From a virus, in the IMG/VR virus record IMGVR_UViG_3300035242_000035, positions 17,073 to 81,072 of that record: DNA of 64,000 nt. One strand, written 5' to 3'. Shown piece after piece: positions 31,804 through 39,922 of the stretch. Under the pieces are notes generated by a model. The model ran no database searches. It was not told where the DNA came from and saw only the letters and a program-made list of their open reading frames with translations. Position numbers and translations under genes: made by a program. Every line of letters begins with the position of its first letter. Within the stretch, counting starts at the first letter, position 1.

Positions 31804-32252
31804 GGCGACTCAAGACGGCGTCCGGACGGATCCGCGAGCGCGTGTGGCTGGAACATTTCGACGTAGAGGAGCCAGCGACGTCCCGATACCTCCTCCCATA
31901 CGGCACCTACGTCTACGCCTGCGCGCAGTGGGAGGCGGAGTCGGTTCGCGTAGAGCAGCAGCGCTTCGATGCTTGGGCCCTGGAGAGGCTCGAGATGCTC
32001 TTGCTAGGGCCGCAGTGGGTGCTCGACCCGCCGCCGCGCGTGGAGACGTGGGACTACGCCCTGGTCGTCCTGGGCGGCGTATACCGACCCGTCCACCGGA
32101 CGTTACTGAACGAGGCGCGGAACGCTGGTGCCAGGGTGGTGCTGCCGCCTGAACCGAGACCGACCATCCGGCAACTTCTGACGGAGAAGATCGCGACGCT
32201 CGAAGACGAATGGGGACTCCCGGCGGAGGTTGCTGGAAGTCGCCAGACGTAG
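31800..32252 (+). CDS. hypothetical protein, 150 aa
   Basis: ATGA overlap. Mixed alpha/beta with a Trp/Tyr-rich centre (YGTYVYACAQWEAESVRVEQ) and a hydrophobic strand (DYALVVLGGVYRPVH). No family recognised. Confidence 0.55.
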   Translation: MRRLKTASGRIRERVWLEHFDVEEPATSRYLLPYGTYVYACAQWEAESVRVEQQRFDAWALERLEMLLLGPQWVLDPPPRVETWDYALVVLGGVYRPVHRTLLNEARNAGARVVLPPEPRPTIRQLLTEKIATLEDEWGLPAEVAGSRQT

Positions 32253-32266
32253 GTAGGGTATCGGGC

Positions 32267-33043
32267 ATGAACCCCACCACGCCCGTTTCGATGCTCGCGC
32301 AGATGGTCCGCACCGGCGCCAAGCCCACGCTCCCGGAGGCCGGAAGCTTCCTGGGCCGGACTGCGCGCGCCCCCGGCGTGTACCCGCTCGGGGACGGGAG
32401 ATCGGAGATCGTCGGCGCGGACGGGAAGACGGTAGGCGTGGTGAGCGACGAACAGATGTACGGCGACGAGGATACGGCCGCCGAGGCGCGGGACTTCATC
32501 GGCAACCGGCGAGCGCCGGGCGTCTACCAGGAGCGGTCGGGTGGGGTGGAGGTGGTGGGACAGGACGATGGTCCCTCGCTGTTCATGCCCGAGGAGGCGC
32601 TCTACGGAAAGGGCGATGAGGATGGTGATGAGGGTGTCGATGCGGCGACCATGGCGCGGATGATGATTCGCGGCGGCGGAGGGTCGCCTGCTCGCGAGCA
32701 GCCGCAGGCCAGCATGGCCTCGCTCATCAGGGGAAAAGACGGTCCCGTGAATCTCGCCAGCGCTGGTGAACCGGGCCCCGCGGCGGCGAACCAGCGCCGC
32801 GCTCCAGGCGTTTACCCGCTCGGCGGCGGCATGTCTGAGGTGGTCGGCGCGGACGGGGTGGCGCGGATCATCTCCGACGAGCAGCTCTACGGCGGGCAGG
32901 AGCGGACAGGCGACACCTCCGACCAGGCGCGCCGGGCCATCGCCCTCGGCTGGGAGCAGCAGATGGTTCCCAAACCGGCCAACGTGTCGAACCCCGAGAC
33001 GCTGGCCACGCTTATCCGCGGCATCCCCGGGCGCGGACGCTGA
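32267..33043 (+). CDS. hypothetical protein with three internal 33-residue repeats
   Basis: 258 aa. Three units begin RAPGVY at about residues 34, 82 and 177, continue with a (S/V)E(I/V)VG-D core and end in (E/D)E(Q/A)(M/L)YG. Unit 2 is the most diverged. Spacers are acidic or Gly-rich. The upstream ribosome site is weak. Repeats of this kind suggest a binding module; its place just before the terminase gene suggests a late or packaging-associated protein, but this is inference. Confidence 0.65.
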   Translation: MNPTTPVSMLAQMVRTGAKPTLPEAGSFLGRTARAPGVYPLGDGRSEIVGADGKTVGVVSDEQMYGDEDTAAEARDFIGNRRAPGVYQERSGGVEVVGQDDGPSLFMPEEALYGKGDEDGDEGVDAATMARMMIRGGGGSPAREQPQASMASLIRGKDGPVNLASAGEPGPAAANQRRAPGVYPLGGGMSEVVGADGVARIISDEQLYGGQERTGDTSDQARRAIALGWEQQMVPKPANVSNPETLATLIRGIPGRGR

Positions 33044-33061
33044 AGCAGCGCGGAGTGTCCA

Positions 33062-33265
33062 ATGACGCAGCCGACGAACGCCGCACCCAGGACGATCACG
33101 GTCCACGTCCACCCGAGCATGTGGACCGAGATCCTGAGCTGGCTAGGCCGCAAGCACGGCCTCGCCCGTGCCCCAGCGGACAATGAGGTGCTGGTCTGGC
33201 GGTGGCCCATCATCACCGTCCAGGCGGTACCGATGATCAGGCCCCCGATCTGGGGAGTTACGTGA
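33062..33265 (+). CDS. hypothetical protein, 67 aa
   Basis: Starts 19 bases after the previous gene without a strong ribosome site. Beta-rich (RTITVHVHPSMWTEILSWLG, then VLVWRWPIITVQAV). Not recognised. A 14-codon frame (33262-33306) overlaps its stop and may couple it to TerL. Confidence 0.5.
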   Translation: MTQPTNAAPRTITVHVHPSMWTEILSWLGRKHGLARAPADNEVLVWRWPIITVQAVPMIRPPIWGVT

Positions 33266-33328
33266 GCTCAAACAACGCCTTGTTGGCGCGGCTGAAGCGC
33301 GACTGACGCGAGCAGGACGAACGTCCTC

Positions 33329-34732
33329 GTGGAAGTCGTCCTCCCCAACCTCTTCGTCCCCCGCTGGTACCAGAGCCAGTTCATGGCCTGGTTCGATCAT
33401 GGCGGTCGGCGGAGCATCGAGGTGTGGCACCGACGCTCGGGCAAGGACTTCACCGCCATGCACCAGACCTGCAAGATGGCGCACCGCAGGCGCGGGCTGT
33501 ACTGGCACATCTTCCCCACCGAGGCGCAGGGCCGGAAGGCCATCTGGCAGGGCTTCACCAAGGACGGGCAGCGGCTGATGGAGCTCGTCTTCCCGAAGGC
33601 GATCCGCCGCTCACCCCGGGAGTGGACGCCCAACGCCCAGATGGTGGTGGAGCTCAAGTGCGGCTCTATCTGGAGGCTCACGGGCTCGGACCGCATCGAG
33701 AACGTGGGAGCTGGCCCGGCCGGGGTGGTGTTCTCGGAGTTCGCGCTCGCGAAGCCGGGGGGCTGGGACTACATCCGCCCGATGCTCCGCGAGAGCGACG
33801 GCTGGGCCACCTTCCTCACGACGCCCCGCGGGAAGAACCACGCCTGGAGCCTGTGGGAGAAGGCCGGCGGGCTGGCGGACTGGCGGCGCCAGCTACTGGG
33901 GTTGCGCGACACCGGGGCCTACCCCTACGAGGAGACCCTGGCAAAGGAGCGGGCCGAGGGTATGGCCGATGAACTCATCGACCAGGAGTACAACTGCTCC
34001 TGGACGGCGGCGCTGGTGGGCTCGTACTACAGCTCGCTGCTCCGCGAGCTTGAGGAGCGCGGCGGACTGCGCGAGTTCCAGCACCCGAAGGACGAGATAT
34101 TCACCACCTGGGACCTCGGGCACGGGGACTCCACGGCGATCTGGTGGTGGCGGCTGGCCGAGCCGCGTGGGAGCGGGGTGGAGTTCATCGACCACTACGA
34201 GTCCCACTCGAAACCGATGTCCCACTACTTCCAGAAGGTGCGCGAGCGACCGTGGATGGTGAAGAAGCACTGGCTGCCCCACGACGCGCGGGCGAAGACG
34301 CTTCAGACCGGGCGGAGCATCCTCGACATGGCGCTGGCCGAGTGGGGTCCGCACGCGGTGGAGATTGTCCCAGAGATTGGCGTGCAGGACGGCATCCAAG
34401 CCCTGCGCAAGCTGCTCCAACAGAAGGGGACGAGGTTCCACCCGCGGTGCTCGAGGACGGAGGACCCGTCGGACTCCGACGGGGTGGAGTGCCTGCGCGC
34501 TTATCGCAAGAAGTGGGACGAGGTGCGGAAGTGCTTCTCGGCGGAGCCGATCCACGACTGGAGTTCTGATTCCGCCGACGGGGCCCGCTATACGGCGGTG
34601 GTCGAGCAGATCACCGATTCGATGACGAAGCCCGTGCCTCCCCGGCCGCCGCCGCGGCCCGCGTCCTCCGCCACGCTGGAGGAGTTGCACGGGGAACGCG
34701 AGCGGTGGGCGAAGGACCGCGGAAGGTTGTAG
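33329..34732 (+). CDS. terL: terminase large subunit
   Basis: 467 aa. ATPase motifs: Walker A-like WHRRSGKD (33-40), Walker B VVFSE (133-137, Ser in place of the usual Asp before Glu), and coupling motif TTPRGKNH (164-171). The nuclease half begins FTTWDLGHGDSTAIW with Asp262, and a later acidic pair lies in DWSSDSADGARY. This is the motor that cuts and pumps DNA into the procapsid through the portal. It is followed by tRNA-like sequence, then GroES, RyR and portal genes. GTG start, with only a weak ribosome site. Confidence 0.9.
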   Translation: MEVVLPNLFVPRWYQSQFMAWFDHGGRRSIEVWHRRSGKDFTAMHQTCKMAHRRRGLYWHIFPTEAQGRKAIWQGFTKDGQRLMELVFPKAIRRSPREWTPNAQMVVELKCGSIWRLTGSDRIENVGAGPAGVVFSEFALAKPGGWDYIRPMLRESDGWATFLTTPRGKNHAWSLWEKAGGLADWRRQLLGLRDTGAYPYEETLAKERAEGMADELIDQEYNCSWTAALVGSYYSSLLRELEERGGLREFQHPKDEIFTTWDLGHGDSTAIWWWRLAEPRGSGVEFIDHYESHSKPMSHYFQKVRERPWMVKKHWLPHDARAKTLQTGRSILDMALAEWGPHAVEIVPEIGVQDGIQALRKLLQQKGTRFHPRCSRTEDPSDSDGVECLRAYRKKWDEVRKCFSAEPIHDWSSDSADGARYTAVVEQITDSMTKPVPPRPPPRPASSATLEELHGERERWAKDRGRL

Positions 34733-34796
34733 GAGTTGCGAAGTGGGCCGAGCGCTGGCAGTGTTGGTGATGCCGTACCGAAAAGGAGAGGGCTCG

Positions 34797-35101
34797 TGAA
34801 CGTGTTGATGATGCAGGACGCGATGCGCAAGGCCGGCGACGTGGTGTCAGTCAGAGAAGCGCGCCGATTTATGCTGTCGGCCTCGGCCGCCGCTCCGACG
34901 AGCGCCCGTTCCGTTCGCGGCAAAGGTGGCGCCCAGTGGGTGGCGCACCGCGCTCTGAACGCGGGGGTTGTCGGTTCGATCCCGACCCTCGGAGCTGAAG
35001 GTGGCCTGGCGATGGAAGACGCTGACCCCTTGAAGGTCGAGCGGTCGGGTTCGAGTCCCGGACGGGCCGAGAGGAGAAGTCATGGTGGAAGTCACTCGTA
35101 G
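34797..35101 (+). CDS. doubtful 100-aa frame over tRNA-like sequence
   Basis: CGAAAAGGAGAGGGCTC precedes this GTG, so a gene start is well supported (VNVLMMQDAMRKAGDVVSVR). Beyond about residue 40 the frame runs through two tRNA-like segments, and the translation there (VAHRALNAGVVGSIPT) is the kind produced when tRNA genes are read as protein. The real product may be shorter, or a gene was overwritten by the tRNA-like insertion. Confidence 0.35.
34920..34994 (+). tRNA. tRNA-Gln(CUG)-like sequence with defective 5' acceptor
   Basis: D stem GCGC/GCGC, anticodon stem CCGCG/CGCGG around loop CTCTGAA (anticodon CTG, 34955-34957), variable GGGTT, T stem GTCGG/CCGAC around TTCGATC, and 3' acceptor CCTCGGA plus G all fit. 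The adjacent 5' acceptor (GCAAAGG) pairs only at four of seven positions. A perfect first part, TCCGA, occurs 26 bases further upstream (34894-34898); removing those 26 bases would give TCCGAGG. Either a pseudo-tRNA, a displaced 5' strand, or the tRNA-derived part of an attachment site. Confidence 0.5.
35000..35070 (+). tRNA. degenerate tRNA-like sequence, anticodon TTG
   Basis: An anticodon-type arm TGACC/GGTCG around CCTTGAA (anticodon TTG, Gln) and a T arm TCGGG/CCCGG around TTCGAGT are present, with 3' acceptor-like ACGGGCC. No D stem pairs, the residue before the anticodon is C instead of T, and the 5' acceptor is missing. Probably a decayed tRNA in tandem with the one upstream. Confidence 0.3.
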
Positions 35102-35462
35102 CGCAACGTGGACGTGTGGGAAGTGTGGCGCGAAGACGACGACCGGCCTCTCGGCCGCGAGCCAGGACGTCGCCATGCCGGTGACGCACAGCGGGCCAGT
35201 CAGTGGCGGTTCAGGCGACGCCCACCTGTGTCCGGAGTGCGCACCGGCGCTGGCCGAGTCGCTGCGCGTAGAGGAGATGAGCGCCGCCGCGGTGGACGTG
35301 CGAGGACTTCGAGATCGCGTCGACTGCGCGGAGGCAATCTGCGAGCAGCTGCGCGACCTGCTCGAAGCGGTCGAGGCGGGCGCGCGGGACGTCACCGAGA
35401 ACCAGATGGGGCGACTCCGCACCCTCCTCAAGAATTTCCGGCCTCGGCCTCCGGGCCCATGA
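35082..35462 (+). CDS. zinc-ribbon hypothetical protein, 126 aa
   Basis: GAGAGGAGAAGTC precedes the ATG. CGKCG (12-16) and CPEC (about 50-53) form a probable zinc ribbon; the rest is a long helix (RDRVDCAEAICEQLRDLLEA). It overlaps the doubtful frame at 34797. Function unknown. Confidence 0.65.
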   Translation: MVEVTRSATWTCGKCGAKTTTGLSAASQDVAMPVTHSGPVSGGSGDAHLCPECAPALAESLRVEEMSAAAVDVRGLRDRVDCAEAICEQLRDLLEAVEAGARDVTENQMGRLRTLLKNFRPRPPGP

Positions 35463-35489
35463 TTACAGGCCAGGAGGCTTGAACGCGTG

Positions 35490-35507
35490 GCCCCGGCCAG
35501 ACGGGGC
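35490..35507 (+). promoter_or_regulatory. duplicated leader hairpin, copy 1
   Basis: GCCCCG and CGGGGC pair around GCCAGA, within the longer shared block GCGTGGCCCCGG. Lies about 30 bases before the gene at 35536. The same hairpin with a different loop occurs at 35969-35986 before groES. It would form in the 5' leader of the message. Confidence 0.5.
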
Positions 35508-35535
35508 AACAACCCAAGCCAGAGAGGTAATCGCA

Positions 35536-35955
35536 ATGAACAAGACGGAACACGACGGATCCATCGGCGGTATCGGAGCACCGCGGACGTTCAGGCTGGA
35601 GCGGACCGAGGACAAGACCGGCGTCAGCGGCAACGGCCTGGTGGCGGAGGGCTGCGTTTTCTCGGACGGGACCACCGTCATCCGCTGGCGGACGCAGTAC
35701 CGCTCCACCACTGTGTACGCGTCGGCGAGGGAGGCGCAGGCCATCCACGGTCACGGCGGGGCGACGCTGATCAAGTACGACGGGTACGAGGGCGCGCTGG
35801 CGCTGGCCTGCTCGAACTGCGCGCACGCGATGGGTGACCACGTGGCGGACAACGCGGCAATCTGCATCGCCGGGGGCTGCTCGTGCTGCCTGATGGAGCA
35901 CCCGGAATTCCACGCGGTGGCCGGGCCCGAGACGCAGCGGTCCCAGGCCGCCTGA
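35536..35955 (+). CDS. conserved phage protein, 139 aa
   Basis: ATG at 35536 with AGAGAGGTAATCGCA upstream. The middle block [20 protein letters not shown] followed by [13 protein letters not shown] belongs to a conserved small phage protein family of unknown function. The C-terminus adds several Cys ([16 protein letters not shown]), probably a zinc site. Precedes groES. Confidence 0.65.
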   Translation: MNKTEHDGSIGGIGAPRTFRLERTEDKTGVSGNGLVAEGCVFSDGTTVIRWRTQYRSTTVYASAREAQAIHGHGGATLIKYDGYEGALALACSNCAHAMGDHVADNAAICIAGGCSCCLMEHPEFHAVAGPETQRSQAA

Positions 35956-35968
35956 TGATGTCCGCGTG

Positions 35969-35986
35969 GCCCCGGCGACACGGGGC
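35969..35986 (+). promoter_or_regulatory. duplicated leader hairpin, copy 2
   Basis: GCCCCG and CGGGGC around GCGACA, again inside GCGTGGCCCCGG, ending 24 bases before the groES start. Copy 1 is 479 bases upstream. The changed loop with an unchanged stem argues for a conserved structure. Confidence 0.5.
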
Positions 35987-36010
35987 GTTCAACCCCAACA
36001 GGAGGAGAGC

Positions 36011-36310
36011 ATGAACATCAGACCACTGCAGGACCGGATCCTTGTTCGGAGGACCCCGGAGAAGACCTCATCGCCCGGGGGGATCATTATCCCCGATGTC
36101 GTGAAGGAGAAGCCGCTCGAGGGCAAGGTGGTCGCGGTGGGCAATGGCAAGGTCCTCGAGGACGGCAAGGTGCGGCCGCTGGACATCAAGGCGGGCGACA
36201 CCGTGCTCTTCAGCAAGTACGCCGGCACCGAGATCAAGATCGAGGGCGAGGACCACCTCATCCTCCGCGAGGAAGACGTCCTCGGCGTGATCGAGGGAGG
36301 TGCGGCATGA
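36011..36310 (+). CDS. groES: phage-encoded GroES co-chaperonin
   Basis: 99 aa, full GroES length. ATG at 36011 with CAGGAGGAGAGC upstream. Family features: [13 protein letters not shown] at the start, mobile loop [20 protein letters not shown], and the closing block [17 protein letters not shown]. GroES caps GroEL for protein folding; phages such as T4 carry their own co-chaperonin for capsid folding. No GroEL gene is present, so it must use the host chaperonin. Placed directly before the RyR, portal and head genes, consistent with capsid assembly. Confidence 0.95.
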   Translation: MNIRPLQDRILVRRTPEKTSSPGGIIIPDVVKEKPLEGKVVAVGNGKVLEDGKVRPLDIKAGDTVLFSKYAGTEIKIEGEDHLILREEDVLGVIEGGAA

Positions 36311-36837
36311 CGAACGAGCAGATCGCAAGGGTGTGCCACGAAGCCAATCGGGCCTACTGCGAGAGCATCGGCGACGCGAGCCAGAAGCCGTGGGACCAAG
36401 CCGAGGAGTGGCAGCGGAAGAGCGCGGTCGATGGCGTGGCCTTCGCCCGCGAGAACCCGAACGCGCCGGCCCGCGCCCAGCACGACTCCTGGATGGCGGA
36501 CAAACTCAGGGACGGCTGGAAGTACGGGCCGGTGAAGGACCCCGCGAAGAAGGAGCACCCGTGCCTGGTGTCCTACGGTGATCTGCCCGAGGAGCAGCGG
36601 CGCAAGGACAGGCTCTTCCAATCCTTGGTGAGGGCGCTGGCCACCGAGTCCGCCGCGAGCCCGGTTGACAAGAAGCCCATCCCCATCACCGGCGCGTGGC
36701 TGCGCCGCCAGGGCGACAAGGCCGAGATGCTCGTGGAGGTCGATGGGGAGTGGCGCCTCGTCGCCGTCGAGCCGCTCGACAGCCCGTTCAGCCACATCGC
36801 CGAGCCCTCGAACATCCTCAAGGCCCAGCGGGCGTGA
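36307..36837 (+). CDS. RyR-domain protein, 176 aa
   Basis: ATGA overlap with groES. The first 100 residues match the RyR repeat found in ryanodine receptors and in some bacterial and phage proteins: [45 protein letters not shown] and [18 protein letters not shown]. The remaining 70 residues form a beta domain ([20 protein letters not shown]). The prokaryotic role of the domain is not settled; it may bind nucleotides or proteins. Coupling to GroES suggests coordinated expression. Confidence 0.8.
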   Translation: MTNEQIARVCHEANRAYCESIGDASQKPWDQAEEWQRKSAVDGVAFARENPNAPARAQHDSWMADKLRDGWKYGPVKDPAKKEHPCLVSYGDLPEEQRRKDRLFQSLVRALATESAASPVDKKPIPITGAWLRRQGDKAEMLVEVDGEWRLVAVEPLDSPFSHIAEPSNILKAQRA

Positions 36838-36847
36838 CGGTGGCGCT

Positions 36848-36880
36848 ATAGCGGGCGACTCAGCTACCGTCGCCCGCTAT
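36848..36880 (+). promoter_or_regulatory. 12-bp hairpin containing the portal start codon
   Basis: ATAGCGGGCGAC (36848-36859) and GTCGCCCGCTAT (36869-36880) are perfect complements around a nine-base loop. The portal ATG (36879-36881) begins inside the right arm and no ribosome site is visible before it. The structure could control portal translation or mark an RNA processing site. Confidence 0.7.
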
Positions 36881-38912
36881 GGCGGACCCCACGAGCGACA
36901 CCGAGCAGCCGGACGACTTCGAGGACACCCCGAGCGGGTGGGCGTCCCGTTGGAAGGCGGAGCTGGAGACCTCCGACAAGGAGCTCCAGTCCTGGCACAA
37001 GGCCGGCGAGGAAGTGGAGAAGCGATACCGCTGCGAGGACGTGCTCCCGAAGGAGGACGAGCCAGCGCGATGGGAGCTCTTCACCGCCAACGTGGAGAAC
37101 CAGCGCCGGCAACTCTACGCCCAGGTGCCGAAGGTGACCGTCTCGCGACGCTTCATGGACGCGGACGACGACGACGCGCGGGTGGCGGCGGTCATGATGG
37201 AGCGCCTGCTCAACACCGACATCGAGCGGGCCTCCGACACCTTCGCCCAGGCGCTTGGACACGCGGTGGACGACCGGCTGCTGCCTGGGCTGGGGGCCAA
37301 GCGCGTCCGGTACGAGACCGGGCCGATCCAGGTGCTGCCGGGGAAACCGGCGATGACGAGGGTGGACCCGGCGACGGGCGCGGTGGTGGAGATCGCCCCG
37401 GCCGTGCCGGACGTTGAGACCAAGCCGCTCGAGGACGCATGCGTCGACTACGTGCACTGGCGGGATTTCCGCTGGAGCCCGTGCCGCACCTGGGAGGAGG
37501 TGCGCTGGGTCGCCTTCGGGTGCGACATGTCCAGGCGCCAGCTGGTGAAGCGGTTTGGCGAGGAGATCGGCCGCGCCGTGCCGCTGAAGAACCGCCGGCC
37601 GGGCTCGGAGGACGGGCCGACCGCCCAGCCGTGGGGCCGCGCGCGGGTGTGGGAGGTGTGGAGCAAGGAGGACGACCGGCAGGTGTTCTGGTGGGCGGAG
37701 GGCTACCCCACCATCCTGGACCGGAAGCAGGACCCGCTAGGGCTGGAGAACTTCTTCCCGTGCTGCCAGCCGCTGCTCTCGCTGGCCACCTCGAGCACGC
37801 TGGTGCCGCGGCCGCCGTACGTGCTGGCGCAGGACCTGTACCGGGAGATCAACAACCTGACCGGCCGCATCCGCGAGCTCCAGGAGAGCGTCGTCGTCCG
37901 CGGCGTCTACGACAAGGCGTTCCAGGAGCTCGGGACGTTGCTCAGCGGCGGGAAGTCGGGGGAGCTCATCCCCGTGGAGATGTGGGCGAAGTTCATGGAG
38001 CGCGGCGGCTTCGCGGGGGCGTTCCAGATGCTCCCGCTGGCCGACATGGTGGCGGCGATGGACAAGCTCCGCGACCTCCGCTCCGAGGACGTGGCGATGC
38101 TGATGCAGGTGACCGGGGACTCGGACCTGGTGCGCGGGCAGCAGTTGGAGAACGGGACGCCAGGCGAGGCGGCGGTCAAGGCGCGCTTCGCGTCCCTGCG
38201 CGGACAGAGCCTGCAGGACAAGGTGGCGGAGTTCGCCGCCGGGACGCTGCGGCTCAGGGCGGAGATCATCTCGAAGCACTTCGACGTGGCCACCATCGTG
38301 GCGCGGTCCAACATCCTGATGACCACCGACGCCCCGCGGGCAGAGCGCGCCGCCAGGCTCATCAAGGAGCGGCTGTTCTGGCTGCGCATCGAAGTGAAGC
38401 CCGAGGCCGTGGGGATGGCGGACTTCGCGGCCATCAAGAGCGAGCGCCTGGAGGTGGTGCAGGCCATCGGGGAGTTCGTCCAGGCCACGCTGCCCGTCGC
38501 CCAGACGATGCCTGGCTCGATGCCCTTCCTGCTGAAGGTTCTCCGGTGGGCGGTGGCCTCGCTCAAGGGTTCGCAGGAGATTGAGGGCGTCATCGACTCC
38601 GCGGTGGACGCCGCGACCGAGCAGGCGAAGCAGCCCCAGCAGGCGCAGGGCGGTCCTCCTCCCGACATGTCGAAACTCATGGCCGAGCAGGCCAAGCAGC
38701 GGACGGTGCAGGCGAAGTCCCAGGCCGACCTGGCGAAGGTCGACGCGGAACTCCGGGCGGACTTGGCGCGGTCGCAGGCAGACGTCCAGGCCGAGGAAGC
38801 GAAGCAACGGGCCCAGACGGTGTGGAACGCGGTGGAGGAGCGGAACAGGAAGTTGGCGGCGACGGAGGTGCCGGTGCGCCCGCCGCCCGCTGCGCCGTTC
38901 GGCGGGCTCTGA
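36879..38912 (+). CDS. P22-like portal protein
   Basis: 677 aa, of the size of podovirus portals. Family features: an N-terminal helical part (ASRWKAELETSDKELQSW), RRFMDADDDDARVAAVM, the central FFPCCQPLLSLATSSTLVPR and LVPRPPYVLAQDLYREINNL, a crown/clip segment with RGQQLENGTPGEA, and a C-terminal coiled coil of Gln, Lys and Ala (about 600-650). Portals form the dodecameric ring at one capsid vertex through which TerL pumps DNA. Its start codon lies in a hairpin. Followed by accessory genes before the scaffold. Confidence 0.85.
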   Translation: MADPTSDTEQPDDFEDTPSGWASRWKAELETSDKELQSWHKAGEEVEKRYRCEDVLPKEDEPARWELFTANVENQRRQLYAQVPKVTVSRRFMDADDDDARVAAVMMERLLNTDIERASDTFAQALGHAVDDRLLPGLGAKRVRYETGPIQVLPGKPAMTRVDPATGAVVEIAPAVPDVETKPLEDACVDYVHWRDFRWSPCRTWEEVRWVAFGCDMSRRQLVKRFGEEIGRAVPLKNRRPGSEDGPTAQPWGRARVWEVWSKEDDRQVFWWAEGYPTILDRKQDPLGLENFFPCCQPLLSLATSSTLVPRPPYVLAQDLYREINNLTGRIRELQESVVVRGVYDKAFQELGTLLSGGKSGELIPVEMWAKFMERGGFAGAFQMLPLADMVAAMDKLRDLRSEDVAMLMQVTGDSDLVRGQQLENGTPGEAAVKARFASLRGQSLQDKVAEFAAGTLRLRAEIISKHFDVATIVARSNILMTTDAPRAERAARLIKERLFWLRIEVKPEAVGMADFAAIKSERLEVVQAIGEFVQATLPVAQTMPGSMPFLLKVLRWAVASLKGSQEIEGVIDSAVDAATEQAKQPQQAQGGPPPDMSKLMAEQAKQRTVQAKSQADLAKVDAELRADLARSQADVQAEEAKQRAQTVWNAVEERNRKLAATEVPVRPPPAAPFGGL

Positions 38913-38956
38913 TCCACGCCGCAGCGGCTTGACGGCGCGGCGCACCCGTGGGCATC

Positions 38957-38983
38957 GTCGCCGGTGAAGCGCTGGCCGGCGAC
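38957..38983 (+). other. 8-bp hairpin after the portal gene
   Basis: GTCGCCGG and CCGGCGAC around an 11-base loop, in the 103-base gap before 39016. No T-run follows. Could stabilise the portal message or act in the next gene's leader, which carries GGAAAGGAGAGG at its end. Confidence 0.45.
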
Positions 38984-39015
38984 CTCACTCACGGCCTGGA
39001 AAGGAGAGGACGCCG

Positions 39016-39915
39016 ATGGCGACGCACGAGATTTCGGACTCGGACCTGCAGTCGTTGGTGGAGGTCCGGGACCTGGTGGAGCGGATCATCGGGAGCCGGG
39101 CTATGACTTCGGGAATGGGGTTGCCGGGCGGCGGTGACGTTGAGCGCCTGGGCGCCGCGGTCCAGAAGTTGGTCGAGTTGAAGCTGGCGATCTTGCCGAA
39201 TCCATCACCGCCCTGCGCGTCCGCTTCACCCCAGCCGATCCCGGACATCATGATCGAACGGCGCAGCAACCATCCCGTTCTGGCCCACATGACTACAGAT
39301 CGGCCCGACGAGGACTTCATCGCCTCCGTGACCGCCACTCCGGTGGCGACCTACGGGGCGATCTACGAAACCGGCCGCAACGAGTACGAGGCGTTCGGCC
39401 GCCTCCTGATGCGCAGGATTCTGCAGGTCCGCGTATGCGCTCCAGGTGCCCCGACGTGCATCCTCGACGTGACGGCCGCGCACTCGCCGACCCCGCCCCG
39501 CGCTCCTGCGAGCCGTGAATCGATGTCTCGCGTGAGCGTGCCACTCACCTGCTCGCGGTGCAGTATCTTGATCACAGACTCTCTGACAGCCGCCTTTGTC
39601 AACGATGGCCAGATCACCGGCGTGGTCTGCAACAAGTGCCAGCCGTCCTCGATGCAGGCCGCTATCGATCGACTCAACCGTGCGGCCAACGCTCCACCGC
39701 CAGACAAGCGCCCGCTCAGCGAACGGTTTCGGGTCGGGTGGAACGTCCGCTTCACCAAGGAGACCGAGTTGTTCGAGGTGGGCGACGTTGTGGAGGTCCG
39801 CGGCCACGACGACGGTCTGGTGGTTGTGCCGCGGCCGGGCTACCTGGGTTCGACGACGACGGTCGAACCGGACTGCATCGAGATGATCCCGCTGCCGGCG
39901 AAGTCGGACGAGTAG
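39016..39915 (+). CDS. hypothetical protein with zinc-type Cys pairs, 299 aa
   Basis: Strong site GGAAAGGAGAGGACGCCG. N-terminal helical part (HEISDSDLQSLVEVRDLVER), central Pro-rich linker, then TCSRCSILI and VVCNKCQPS, and a C-terminal beta domain with GDVVEVRGHDDGLVVVP. Possibly two fused units. Function unknown. Confidence 0.6.
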   Translation: MATHEISDSDLQSLVEVRDLVERIIGSRAMTSGMGLPGGGDVERLGAAVQKLVELKLAILPNPSPPCASASPQPIPDIMIERRSNHPVLAHMTTDRPDEDFIASVTATPVATYGAIYETGRNEYEAFGRLLMRRILQVRVCAPGAPTCILDVTAAHSPTPPRAPASRESMSRVSVPLTCSRCSILITDSLTAAFVNDGQITGVVCNKCQPSSMQAAIDRLNRAANAPPPDKRPLSERFRVGWNVRFTKETELFEVGDVVEVRGHDDGLVVVPRPGYLGSTTTVEPDCIEMIPLPAKSDE

Positions 39916-39922
39916 CTGCTCC

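Noticed and set aside
34736-34796. Upstream extension of the frame over the tRNA-like region
   Set aside because: The ribosome box lies inside it, so the GTG at 34797 is the better start.
37737-38945. 402-codon minus-strand frame opposite the portal gene
   Set aside because: Leu/Arg/His-rich shadow of a recognised portal protein.
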